A stretch of 36,501 nucleotides of DNA, taken from contig PEAC01000020.1 in NCBI GenBank assembly GCA_002753305.1, forward strand, positions 1 through 36,501, read 5' to 3'. Within the stretch, counting starts at the first letter, position 1. Each line of letters begins with the position of its first letter. The notes beneath the pieces are model-generated. The model was not told where the DNA came from, made no database searches, and worked only from the letters and a program-made list of their open reading frames with translations. Made by a program: the position numbers and the translations under genes. The stretch comes from Nitrospirae bacterium MYbin6. GTDB taxonomy: Bacteria > Nitrospirota > Thermodesulfovibrionia > Thermodesulfovibrionales > Magnetobacteriaceae. Positions 9,345-18,030 of the stretch are shown here, in pieces.

Positions 9345-9925
9345 AATACGAGGCAATTGTGATAGGGGCATCTGCCGGTGGGTTGGATGCGCTTAAGGCA
9401 ATAGCCACACAACTGCCGGCTGATTTTACTTTACCCATTGCAGTGGTGCTGCACCTGCATCGAAATACAAAGAACGAGTTGATTGCTCTTTTGAAAAGGG
9501 AGGTTCGATTAACCGTCAAGTATGCCGAGGATAAGGAAAAACTCAAACACGGATGCTTATACCTGGCGCCGCCCGATTATCATCTCTTAATGGAAGACGA
9601 CAGGACGTTGTCATTGTCGGTGGATGAGCCGGTGAACTACTCGCGCCCATCAATAGACGTGTTATTTGAAAGCGCCGCGGATGCCTTTGGTAAGCATGTA
9701 ATCGGCATAATACTGACCGGGGCAAACAGTGATGGGAGTCTGGGGTTAAAGCGGATAAAGGAGCGGGGAGGTACGGCGATAGTGGAAAATCCTCAATCCG
9801 CACAATATCCTGAAATGCCCCTGGCGGCAATAGCGGCAACCGAAGCCGATTACATCCTGGATGTCGATGAGATAGCAGGCAAGGTCGGTGAACTTTTGAG
9901 GTTAGATATATGCAAAACATCTTAA
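9341..9925 (+). CDS. receiver-less CheB-type methylesterase
   Basis: This protein-glutamate methylesterase domain (194 aa) matches the C-terminal half of classical CheB. The catalytic triad is visible: S11 (GASAGG), H38 (VVLHLH) and D131 (LTGANSDGS). The usual N-terminal receiver, which autoinhibits CheB until phosphorylated, is missing. Activity is therefore either constitutive or controlled by partners. The start ATG overlaps the cheR stop, and the 3' end overlaps the next kinase by 16 bases, so all three are tightly coupled. The hybrid kinase/CheR/CheB/receiver-kinase order resembles non-flagellar sensory clusters known in other bacteria. Confidence 0.92.
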   Translation: MKYEAIVIGASAGGLDALKAIATQLPADFTLPIAVVLHLHRNTKNELIALLKREVRLTVKYAEDKEKLKHGCLYLAPPDYHLLMEDDRTLSLSVDEPVNYSRPSIDVLFESAADAFGKHVIGIILTGANSDGSLGLKRIKERGGTAIVENPQSAQYPEMPLAAIAATEADYILDVDEIAGKVGELLRLDICKTS

Positions 9926-12900
9926 TAGTTGACGATAGAGAAGAAAACCTTCTGGTACTGGAGACACTTCTTACCCTGCCGGAGGTAAATATAGTAAAGG
10001 CCCAAAGCGGTAAGGACGCGCTGTGGAATCTCCTGCGCAATGAGTTCGCCCTGGTTATCATGGATGTTCAGATGCCTGAAATGGACGGGTATGAGACGGC
10101 AACCCTGATCAGAAGTAACAGCAAGACAAAGACGCTCCCAATCATTTTTATAAGCGCTGCATACAAAGAGAAAAAATCCATATTCAAGGGATATGAAAGC
10201 GGAGCGGTAGATTATCTTCTAAAGCCGATAGACGATGAGATTCTAAGAAGCAAGGTAAACGTATTTCTGTTGCTTGACAAACAGGCGAATCAATTAAGCA
10301 AGGCAAACGAAGAACTGGAAAAAGAAATCAAGATTCGTAAAGATTCAGAGGAAGCCTTAAGAAATTCGTTGTCACTATTAAATTCAACAATAAACTCTAC
10401 CGCCGATGGGCTGTTGGTGATAGGAACAGATGGTAAAGTAAAAGTTTTCAACCGTGCCTTTGTACAGATATGGAACATCTCTGATAACCTCCTCTCATCC
10501 AAAGATGATAATGCCTTACTGACTTATGCCATATCGCAACTGAAAGACCCGGATGGTTTCATGCGCAAGGTGAATGAGTTATACGGCAAACCGGAAGATG
10601 AGAGTTTTGACGTCATTGAGTTCAGGGATGGACGCCTAATCCAGAGATATTCTTTCCCCCAGAGAGAAGGCGGCAATATAACGGGCAGGGTATGGAGTTT
10701 CCATGACATTACCGAAAATCAAAGGTTAACTGCCAATTTAAGGCTTCAGAACGAAATCATGTCAAACATGCCTGAAGGCGTTGTCCTTGTTAGTGCTGCC
10801 GATGAAAGCATTGTATGGTGCAACTCAAGGTTTGAACAAATGTTTGGATATGGCCCCGATGAGTTAACCGGCAGGAATGTCGCCATTGTTAATGCACCTG
10901 CTGAAAAGTCACCCGAAGAAGTAGCAAAAGAGATAATAGAATCGTTAAATAAACATTCAGTATGGCAAGGTGAGATACAAAATATAAAAAAGACAGGGGA
11001 GCCTTTTTGGTGCTACGCGACTACCTCGACCTTTGAACATAATGATTACGGCAAGGTGTGGGTAGCGGTACACACGGACATTACCCAACGTAAAAAGGCA
11101 CAGGAAGAACTCCAGAGGTTCTTCGATTTATCTCGCGACATTCTGGCTATCTTTTCAATTGACGGATACTTTACGAAAGTAAATCCAATGTTTGAAAAAA
11201 TTCTCGGGTTTACCAAAGAAGAGATATGCTCAAGGCACATAATGGATCTAATCCACCCTGATGACCGTGAGACGACTATTGCGGCAATCGACAGACAGAA
11301 TAAAGGTTCAGAGGTTATAGATTTCATTAACCGGTACATGTGTAAGGATGGTTCGTATAAAATTTTGTCGTGGAGCGGCGGGCCGGCGATAGACGGTAAC
11401 ATCTACGCCAACGCCAGGGATGTTACACAGCAAAAGATAATGGAAGAGAGATTATTGGAAAGTGAGTACAGATTCAGGGTTATCTTTGATGAAACGCCAA
11501 TAGGGATTGTGATTACAGAGGCAGCTACCGGTAAATTCGTTCATGTTAACAAAGCCTACTGCAACATTGTCGGGTATTGTCATGATGAGATTGTTAATTA
11601 CACATTTCAGGATATTACTCATCCAGAGGATATTCAGCAACAACTTGACATGCTCAGACAATTAAACAACGGTGGCATACCGATGTTTAACATGGAGAAA
11701 CGTTATATTCTCAAGGATTCTAAAACATTATGGGTAACCCTGACGTGTGTTCCTTTTTCACCAGGTGAAAATCAAACCATGTTTAATTTAAACATAGTCA
11801 GAGATATAACATATGAAAAACAGTTGGCCGATGAGCTTAAAGCAAGTCAACTTGATGTAATAGAGGCACAAAGCAAGGCACACTTCGGCACATGGACATA
11901 TGACCCTGTGAGCCGGCAGCCTCAATGGTCATTAGAGATGTTTAATCTCTGGGGTGTGGACCCCAAACAAGTTCCGCCACACTATGACGAACACGTTAAA
12001 TATGTGCATCCCGATGATTATCCTGTTTTTGACAGTGCGGTAAGAGAGGCCGTTGAACTTGGCAAACCCTATGATTTAGAGATACGCATTATTCGTCCCG
12101 ATAAGACTGAAAGGATAATTAACACTATCTGTGATCCTATAATGGACGATGCCGGTAAGGTAGTGAAGCTAAGGGGATCCAATCTTGACATTACCGAACG
12201 TAAACACATGGAAGCAGCCATGCGTATTGAGCGCGACAAACTGAAATCAATCATGGAGACGATGCAAGACGGCATATATATAGTAAACAAAACTCATGAT
12301 ATAGAGTTCGTTAATGAAGTCATAACGAGAGAATTCGGAGAGGTAAACGGACGTAAATGCTATGAGTATTTTCATGGCAGAACCGGACAGTGTACATGGT
12401 GTAAAAATGAAGAGGTATTTTCAGGCAAGAGTGTTACCTGGGAGTGGTCTTCCCCCATGAATAACAAAACGTACTCACTCTTTGACACGCCGATAAGAAA
12501 CATGGACGGCTCGATATCCAAGTTCGAGATATTCCATGATATTTCAGATATTAAAGAAGCCCAGAATATGATTCAAAGGGAACTTGATTTTCAGAGGGCC
12601 GTAGCAGAGGTCTCTGAGGCGCTGCTGTCTCCAGAAAAGGATGTAGTTGATATCTCCATAATTATAAATAAACAGGCAATGAGACTGACAGAAAGTATGC
12701 ATGGGCATGTATCGGAGATAGATATAATAACGATGGAGCAAGTAGGGCACACTCATACAGAGATGATGGGCAAAGGACTTTGCACTGTGGATACGAGATA
12801 CCAAAGATTGGCTTTTCCAAAGGGTAAGGACGGATATAATGCCTTATGGGGACATGCTTTAAACACAAAACAGGGGTTTTACACAAATAAACCAAAAGAA

Positions 12901-13920
12901 CATCCTTCATATAAAAACTGTATTCCCGATGGACATATACCAATTATTCGATATATGTCCGTACCTGCGGCAGTGGGAGATAAGCTGATAGGGAATATTG
13001 CATTAGCTAACGCCGGAAGAGATTATACCGATGATGATTTAATTGTTATAGAACGTCTTGCCTCGATTTACGCATTGGCTGTCGAACGTAAAAGGATGGA
13101 AGAGGAACTGAAGAAATTAAATGCCAACCTTGAATCAATGGTAGTGGAAGAAACCCGGAAAAGACAACAAAATGAACAAATGCTTATCCAGCAATCAAAG
13201 ATGGCGGCAATGGGTGAGATGATAGGACTAATCGCCCACCAGTGGAGGCAGCCGATAAACGCCATAGGCATGACCGTGCAGGACATACAGGAAGCGTATG
13301 ACTACGGAGAGCTTGACGATAAATATATAAAAGATATTGTTGCTAAAACGATGGAACAGATTTTCTTCATGTCAAAGACTATAGACGACTTCAGGAACTT
13401 CTTCAAGCCGTCAAAGGAAAAGGTGCGGTTCGACATAAAAACTACCATAGAAGAGCTAACCTCAATGTTTGAGCAGATGTTTAAGAAAAGCGAGGTAGAT
13501 ATTTCCATAAGAGCCGTGCCGGATACAATACTGCTTACAGATGGATATCCCAACGAATTCAAACAGGTGATGCTCAACATCCTCAATAACGCCAAAGACG
13601 CCATTGCTTTAAAAAGAGAAACCGGCGATACACCAGGGCTGATAGAAATTAACATCGGCAATAATGAAGAAAGAGATACTGTGATTGTTTCGATAAGAGA
13701 CAACGGCGGCGGCATACCAGAAAATGTCATAGGGAAGATATTTGAACCTTACTATACGACAAAAGGGGAAAAAGGCACAGGGATTGGTCTATACATGTCC
13801 AAAACCATAATAGAGACGAACATGGGCGGCAGCCTTACGGTCAGGAATGTGGATGGTGGCGCCGAGTTTATTATAACTTTAGATATAGCCAAACCAGAGA
13901 GCCAGTTGCAAAATGAATAA
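9910..13920 (+). CDS. receiver-6xPAS-GAF histidine kinase (HQWRQP type)
   Basis: A 1336-aa soluble kinase. The N-terminal receiver (1-125) has D52 (MDVQMPEMDG). About six PAS domains follow (roughly 147-260, 275-395, 397-515, 520-640, 645-770, 775-890). The last carries a C-x-x-C pair (CTWC) and could hold a cofactor or disulphide. A GAF-like domain (about 895-1075) precedes the kinase core. The phospho-histidine is H1110 in IAHQWRQPINAI, the variant HisKA box of HWRQP-type kinases. HATPase_c (about 1200-1330) has DNGGGIP, FEPYYTTK and GTGIGLYMS. Its PAS modules are close relatives of those in the next two kinases. The ATG at 9910 overlaps cheB by 16 bases with GAGG eight bases upstream. The receiver may accept phosphate from the first hybrid kinase (inference). 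Confidence 0.92.
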   Translation: MQNILIVDDREENLLVLETLLTLPEVNIVKAQSGKDALWNLLRNEFALVIMDVQMPEMDGYETATLIRSNSKTKTLPIIFISAAYKEKKSIFKGYESGAVDYLLKPIDDEILRSKVNVFLLLDKQANQLSKANEELEKEIKIRKDSEEALRNSLSLLNSTINSTADGLLVIGTDGKVKVFNRAFVQIWNISDNLLSSKDDNALLTYAISQLKDPDGFMRKVNELYGKPEDESFDVIEFRDGRLIQRYSFPQREGGNITGRVWSFHDITENQRLTANLRLQNEIMSNMPEGVVLVSAADESIVWCNSRFEQMFGYGPDELTGRNVAIVNAPAEKSPEEVAKEIIESLNKHSVWQGEIQNIKKTGEPFWCYATTSTFEHNDYGKVWVAVHTDITQRKKAQEELQRFFDLSRDILAIFSIDGYFTKVNPMFEKILGFTKEEICSRHIMDLIHPDDRETTIAAIDRQNKGSEVIDFINRYMCKDGSYKILSWSGGPAIDGNIYANARDVTQQKIMEERLLESEYRFRVIFDETPIGIVITEAATGKFVHVNKAYCNIVGYCHDEIVNYTFQDITHPEDIQQQLDMLRQLNNGGIPMFNMEKRYILKDSKTLWVTLTCVPFSPGENQTMFNLNIVRDITYEKQLADELKASQLDVIEAQSKAHFGTWTYDPVSRQPQWSLEMFNLWGVDPKQVPPHYDEHVKYVHPDDYPVFDSAVREAVELGKPYDLEIRIIRPDKTERIINTICDPIMDDAGKVVKLRGSNLDITERKHMEAAMRIERDKLKSIMETMQDGIYIVNKTHDIEFVNEVITREFGEVNGRKCYEYFHGRTGQCTWCKNEEVFSGKSVTWEWSSPMNNKTYSLFDTPIRNMDGSISKFEIFHDISDIKEAQNMIQRELDFQRAVAEVSEALLSPEKDVVDISIIINKQAMRLTESMHGHVSEIDIITMEQVGHTHTEMMGKGLCTVDTRYQRLAFPKGKDGYNALWGHALNTKQGFYTNKPKEHPSYKNCIPDGHIPIIRYMSVPAAVGDKLIGNIALANAGRDYTDDDLIVIERLASIYALAVERKRMEEELKKLNANLESMVVEETRKRQQNEQMLIQQSKMAAMGEMIGLIAHQWRQPINAIGMTVQDIQEAYDYGELDDKYIKDIVAKTMEQIFFMSKTIDDFRNFFKPSKEKVRFDIKTTIEELTSMFEQMFKKSEVDISIRAVPDTILLTDGYPNEFKQVMLNILNNAKDAIALKRETGDTPGLIEINIGNNEERDTVIVSIRDNGGGIPENVIGKIFEPYYTTKGEKGTGIGLYMSKTIIETNMGGSLTVRNVDGGAEFIITLDIAKPESQLQNE

Positions 13921-13952
13921 ATATGCCACGTTTATGTTCGACCTTAAAGAAT

Positions 13953-14051
13953 GGATTCCTGCTTTCGCAGGAATGACAACCTGCCCGGAGGCCGGAATTA
14001 CAACAGAATGCCGTCTTTCCTTGTCTGTCATTCCCGTGAAAACGGGAATCC
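13953..14051. repeat. second inverted pair of REP-like palindromes
   Basis: The left hairpin (13953-13978) is identical over 26 bases to the one at 4524-4549. The right hairpin (14026-14051) is inverted, with CCCGT/ACGGG in the stem, another compensatory variant. The pair fills most of the gap between two kinase genes and may act as a boundary or attenuator between the two operons. The 21-bp terminal repeats of the 4456-4670 element are absent here. Confidence 0.75.
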
Positions 14052-14125
14052 AGGATGTTGCAGGTACAAAGAGCTACAACATTTTGCAATTGGCTATAGA
14101 GAGCATATAAAGCAGGACAAAAGAG

Positions 14126-17100
14126 ATGACATATAAACTATCAGACATTTTCAATGTTAAAGAGCTTCAGGAACTATCCGATAGCTTCTCCAGGCTGACA
14201 GGTGCGGTTACGGCAGTTCTTGATTTAGATGGCAATATACTTACGGCTAGCGGATGGCAACCCCTCTGTACTGAATTCCATCGTGTGAACCCCATAACGG
14301 CTATCAGATGCAGAGAAAGCGATACCGTCCTTGCAGGTAAACTAAAGGCAGGAGAGCAATACAACGTCTACAGATGTAAGAACGGACTTGTGGATGTTGC
14401 AGTACCCATAGTTATAGACAAGATGCACATGGGCAATCTGTTTACAGGACAGTTCTTTTTTGATCCTCCTGATAACGAATATTTTATAAAACAAGCCGAT
14501 GAGTGTGGTTTTAATAAAACAGAATATCTTGATGCCTTATCTAAAATCCCAATATTCACGGAAGAGTATGTAAAGACACTGATGGACTTCCTGATACGCC
14601 TTGCAAATCTCATAGGTGAGATGGGTCTGTCAAAGAAAAGAGCCCTGGATAAATCAGAAAGATTGTTTTCCTCATATCTGGACGGTATCAACGCCTACAT
14701 GTATATAAAAGACACCGATAGTAATTATACCTTCATCAACAGGAAGACGCAAGAGCTGTTCAAAATTACCAGGGCGGATTTATCAAAGCGGAAATATACG
14801 GACTACGATTTTTTTGATGGGCGCATGGCTGAAAAACTACGTGAGAACGATAGATATATTATGGATTCGGGCGAACATATGGAGTTTGAGGAGGTAGGAT
14901 ATCCTAAAAGTATACATGGAACGAAAGCCCGGTATTATTTGGCGATAAAATTTCCACTAAAAGACGACAAAGATAATATTATTGGCGTATGCGGGTTTTC
15001 TTATGATATCACCCAGCAAAAAATCATATCTGAAGAAAGGGAGAGATTTTTCAATGAAACCCTGGACATAATATGTATCGCCACTACTGATGGATACTTC
15101 AAACAAGTCAATCCAATGTTTGAGAAAGTGCTTGGATTTACTAAAGAGGAGATTTACTCTAAACCTATAATGGAGTTTATCCACCCCGATGACAGAGAAG
15201 CAACTATTGCCGAGATAGAGAAACAGCTTAAGGGATTAAAAACTATTGGGTTTGAGAATCGCTATATAAGCAAGGACGGTTCTTATAAGACATTATCATG
15301 GTTAGCCGGCCCTGTGTTTGAAGACGGTAGAATTTACGCTACAGCCAGGGATATTACCCAACAAAAAAAGATAGATACCGAGCATCGTATGCAGAGTGAA
15401 GTAATAACGAATATGGAGGAAGGCGTAGCCCTGATAAGAGTATCAGACGGAACTATTACCTACGTTAATCCGAAGTTAAACAATATGTTCGGGTACAATG
15501 GAGATGAACTGACAGGTAAACACGTTTCTATACTGAATGCACCCACTTATTCACCCCCTGAGGATAAAGCAACTCAAATCATATCAGTGTTAAATGAATC
15601 TGGATGCTGGCAGGGTGAAATATTAAATATAAAGAAAGACGGTACTCAATTTTGGTGCCATGCCACGGTATCAACGTTTGAGCATAAGGAATATGGCAAG
15701 GTGTGGGTTACAATTCATCAGGACATAACAAAAAGAAAGGTATTAGAGAATCTCTTACTGAAAGAGAAGAGATTTTCGGAATTGATAATCAATACATTGC
15801 CTGGCTTATACTATCTTTTTGATCGTACCGGAAAGCTTATCTTGTGGAACAAAAACATAGAGCTTATCTCAGGTTATTCTCACGATGAGGTCTCACAAAT
15901 GCACCCGCTGGACTTTTTCACAGGAGATGACAGATGCAACATAAGTGCCGCAATAACAAAGTCATTTGAAACGGGTGAGGCTATTTTAGAAGCTAACCTA
16001 TGCACTAAAGATGGGCGATATATCCCATATTATTTTACCGGAACTCTGATAACAATCGAAGGTGTTGATTATCTGACAGGGGTCGGGACGGATATCTCAG
16101 AGCGTAAGACAATTGAGGGCGCTCTGCGGGACAGCGAGGAAAAATATCGATTACTATTTACACATGAAAATGACGCAATTTATCTCTGTGACGCGGAAAC
16201 GCTGGAATTTATTGATGCAAATGATGCATGGAGCGAAATATACGGATACAGCAAGGCTGAGATGAAAGGCAAAAGTGTAGTCATTTTGTCGGCAGAGCCT
16301 GAAAAAACCATAGATATCAGAAATGACGTAATAAACTCAGGGTGTGCAAGAGTACCTCATAGATTACACAGACGTAAAGATGGAACAATATTTTCCGTTG
16401 AAACAAGCATTGGTGTGTTTACATATAAGGGGCGCAAAGTATTATGCATCATATCGAGAGACATCACGCAAAGGTTACAATTAGAGTCTCAAAACGAATA
16501 TAACGCTAAATTATTTGATATTATTTTTGAGCATGTAATGGACAGTATCGTTTTGCTTGATAAAGACTTTAATTTTATCAGGGTGAGTAAAAGTTATGCT
16601 AACGTATGCCAGCAAGACGAAGCCGAACTGATAGGGCGTAATCATTTTGAAATCTATCCAACGAATTTTCAATCAGAAGCCGAAGATACTAAGAGACGAA
16701 GAGTTCCATACTCTGTATCAGAGCGTCCATTTACCTTCCCTGACCATCCTGAGTGGGGCATAACTTATTGGGATATCAGATTAGTGCCGGTATTAGGTAA
16801 AGATATGGAGGTCGAGTTGTTTCTGCTTACGCTGAAGGACGTTACTAAACAAAAACTGAACAAGGATGCTTTGACCGCGTTAAATGAAACCCTGATAAAA
16901 AGAGTGGCTGAAGAGGTTGAAAAGAGCAGAATAAAGGACCAACTCATGTATGAGCAATCCCGCCATATATCGCTGGGTGAGCTGCTTATCAACATATCTC
17001 ACCATTGGAGGCAACCGCTCTGTGGAATCGGGCTTTCGGTTCAAGACATAAAGGACGCATACCGGCATGGAGAATTAGATGAACAATATTTGGATAATAC

Positions 17101-17635
17101 CATTGAAAATGCCATGCGCGAGTTGAACATGCTATCGGACACCATAGATAATTTCAGGAACTTCTATGTCCATGATAAAGAGCCAAAGGAGTTCAACATA
17201 TCAGATGAGATAAACAAGGCCGATACCCTTCTCTCAGGTGATGTTAAGGAGAAATCAATTATAATCGATAAGGAATTAGACGAGAGTTTGACGGTACACG
17301 GTTATCCGCATGAATTTGCTCGGGTAATATTGAATATTCTGACCAACGCAAAGGATAAATTTGAAAGAAGAAACGTAACCGGGAGCAAAATCAAAATAAA
17401 AGTATACAGAGATGGCACAACCGGCAGGAAAATCATAACCATTACGGACAACGGCGGCGCGATCCCTGACGATATTATAAACAAGGTATTTGATCCATAC
17501 TTTACCACCAAGGACAAGTCACGAGGCACTGGTATGGGGTTATATATGGCTAAGGTGATAATCGAGAAGAACATGAACGGCTCGATATCCATAAGAAATA
17601 TCAATGAATGGTGTGAACTGAGGATAGAACTATGA
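14126..17635 (+). CDS. PocR-domain multi-PAS histidine kinase (HHWRQP type)
   Basis: A 1169-aa soluble kinase. Residues 1-170 match the PocR ligand-binding domain, a PAS-like fold with conserved cysteines (e.g. RCRES, YRCKNGLVD), predicted in the family to sense small organic molecules. About six PAS domains follow (roughly 180-295, 300-415, 420-540, 545-660, 665-785, 790-910). The phospho-histidine aligns with H959 (NISHHWRQP). HATPase_c at the C-terminus has DNGGAIP, FDPYFTTK and GTGMGLYMA. There is no receiver in the protein, but a single-domain receiver gene starts inside its stop codon (ATGA), making that the obvious phosphotransfer partner. ATG 14126 has AGCAGGA about eight bases upstream. 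Confidence 0.92.
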   Translation: MTYKLSDIFNVKELQELSDSFSRLTGAVTAVLDLDGNILTASGWQPLCTEFHRVNPITAIRCRESDTVLAGKLKAGEQYNVYRCKNGLVDVAVPIVIDKMHMGNLFTGQFFFDPPDNEYFIKQADECGFNKTEYLDALSKIPIFTEEYVKTLMDFLIRLANLIGEMGLSKKRALDKSERLFSSYLDGINAYMYIKDTDSNYTFINRKTQELFKITRADLSKRKYTDYDFFDGRMAEKLRENDRYIMDSGEHMEFEEVGYPKSIHGTKARYYLAIKFPLKDDKDNIIGVCGFSYDITQQKIISEERERFFNETLDIICIATTDGYFKQVNPMFEKVLGFTKEEIYSKPIMEFIHPDDREATIAEIEKQLKGLKTIGFENRYISKDGSYKTLSWLAGPVFEDGRIYATARDITQQKKIDTEHRMQSEVITNMEEGVALIRVSDGTITYVNPKLNNMFGYNGDELTGKHVSILNAPTYSPPEDKATQIISVLNESGCWQGEILNIKKDGTQFWCHATVSTFEHKEYGKVWVTIHQDITKRKVLENLLLKEKRFSELIINTLPGLYYLFDRTGKLILWNKNIELISGYSHDEVSQMHPLDFFTGDDRCNISAAITKSFETGEAILEANLCTKDGRYIPYYFTGTLITIEGVDYLTGVGTDISERKTIEGALRDSEEKYRLLFTHENDAIYLCDAETLEFIDANDAWSEIYGYSKAEMKGKSVVILSAEPEKTIDIRNDVINSGCARVPHRLHRRKDGTIFSVETSIGVFTYKGRKVLCIISRDITQRLQLESQNEYNAKLFDIIFEHVMDSIVLLDKDFNFIRVSKSYANVCQQDEAELIGRNHFEIYPTNFQSEAEDTKRRRVPYSVSERPFTFPDHPEWGITYWDIRLVPVLGKDMEVELFLLTLKDVTKQKLNKDALTALNETLIKRVAEEVEKSRIKDQLMYEQSRHISLGELLINISHHWRQPLCGIGLSVQDIKDAYRHGELDEQYLDNTIENAMRELNMLSDTIDNFRNFYVHDKEPKEFNISDEINKADTLLSGDVKEKSIIIDKELDESLTVHGYPHEFARVILNILTNAKDKFERRNVTGSKIKIKVYRDGTTGRKIITITDNGGAIPDDIINKVFDPYFTTKDKSRGTGMGLYMAKVIIEKNMNGSISIRNINEWCELRIEL

Positions 17636-18030
17636 TGGGTGAATCCGTACTGAAAACATTAAAGGTGCTTTACGCAGAGGACGATGATTACATAAGGACA
17701 TTAGTAGCCAGGTTTCTCAGAAGAAGGGTAGCTAAAGTCTATGAGGCAGTTAATGGCAAAGAGGGGTTGGATATATATATTGATAACAAGGACGAGATTG
17801 ATATAGTAATAACTGATATTCAAATGCCGGTTATGAGCGGGATGGTGATGATAGAAGAGATACTGAAAATAGATGGCAAACAACCGATTATAATAACTAC
17901 CGGGTACAACGACGAGCATCACACAAGCGACAAGGCGTGCAGGAATATAATAAAACCCATAGACAACAACAAGCTGCTTGAAGGTGTTCTGTTTTGTATG
18001 GGTGTGAAGTTGGAAAGAGTGAAGACATAA
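17632..18030 (+). CDS. single-domain response regulator (CheY-like receiver)
   Basis: This 132-aa protein is a stand-alone receiver: acidic cluster EDDD near residue 17, phosphoacceptor D62 (VITDIQMP), a switch Thr in IIITTGYND and the conserved Lys in IIKPID. There is no output domain, so it acts by protein contact or as a phosphotransfer intermediate. ATG 17632 overlaps the PocR kinase stop by ATGA, and the stop (18028-18030) directly abuts the next start. It probably carries phosphate from the upstream HHWRQP kinase, which has no receiver of its own. Confidence 0.92.
   Translation: MMGESVLKTLKVLYAEDDDYIRTLVARFLRRRVAKVYEAVNGKEGLDIYIDNKDEIDIVITDIQMPVMSGMVMIEEILKIDGKQPIIITTGYNDEHHTSDKACRNIIKPIDNNKLLEGVLFCMGVKLERVKT

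Noticed and set aside
8364..9925. Flagellar chemotaxis operon
   Set aside because: CheA, CheW, CheY of the chemotaxis type, chemoreceptors and flagellar genes are all absent, and CheB lacks its receiver.
14084..14111. TTGCAA-16-TATAAA as promoter for the PocR kinase
   Set aside because: The -10 box lies so close to the ATG at 14126 that the message would begin within or after the ribosome binding site.
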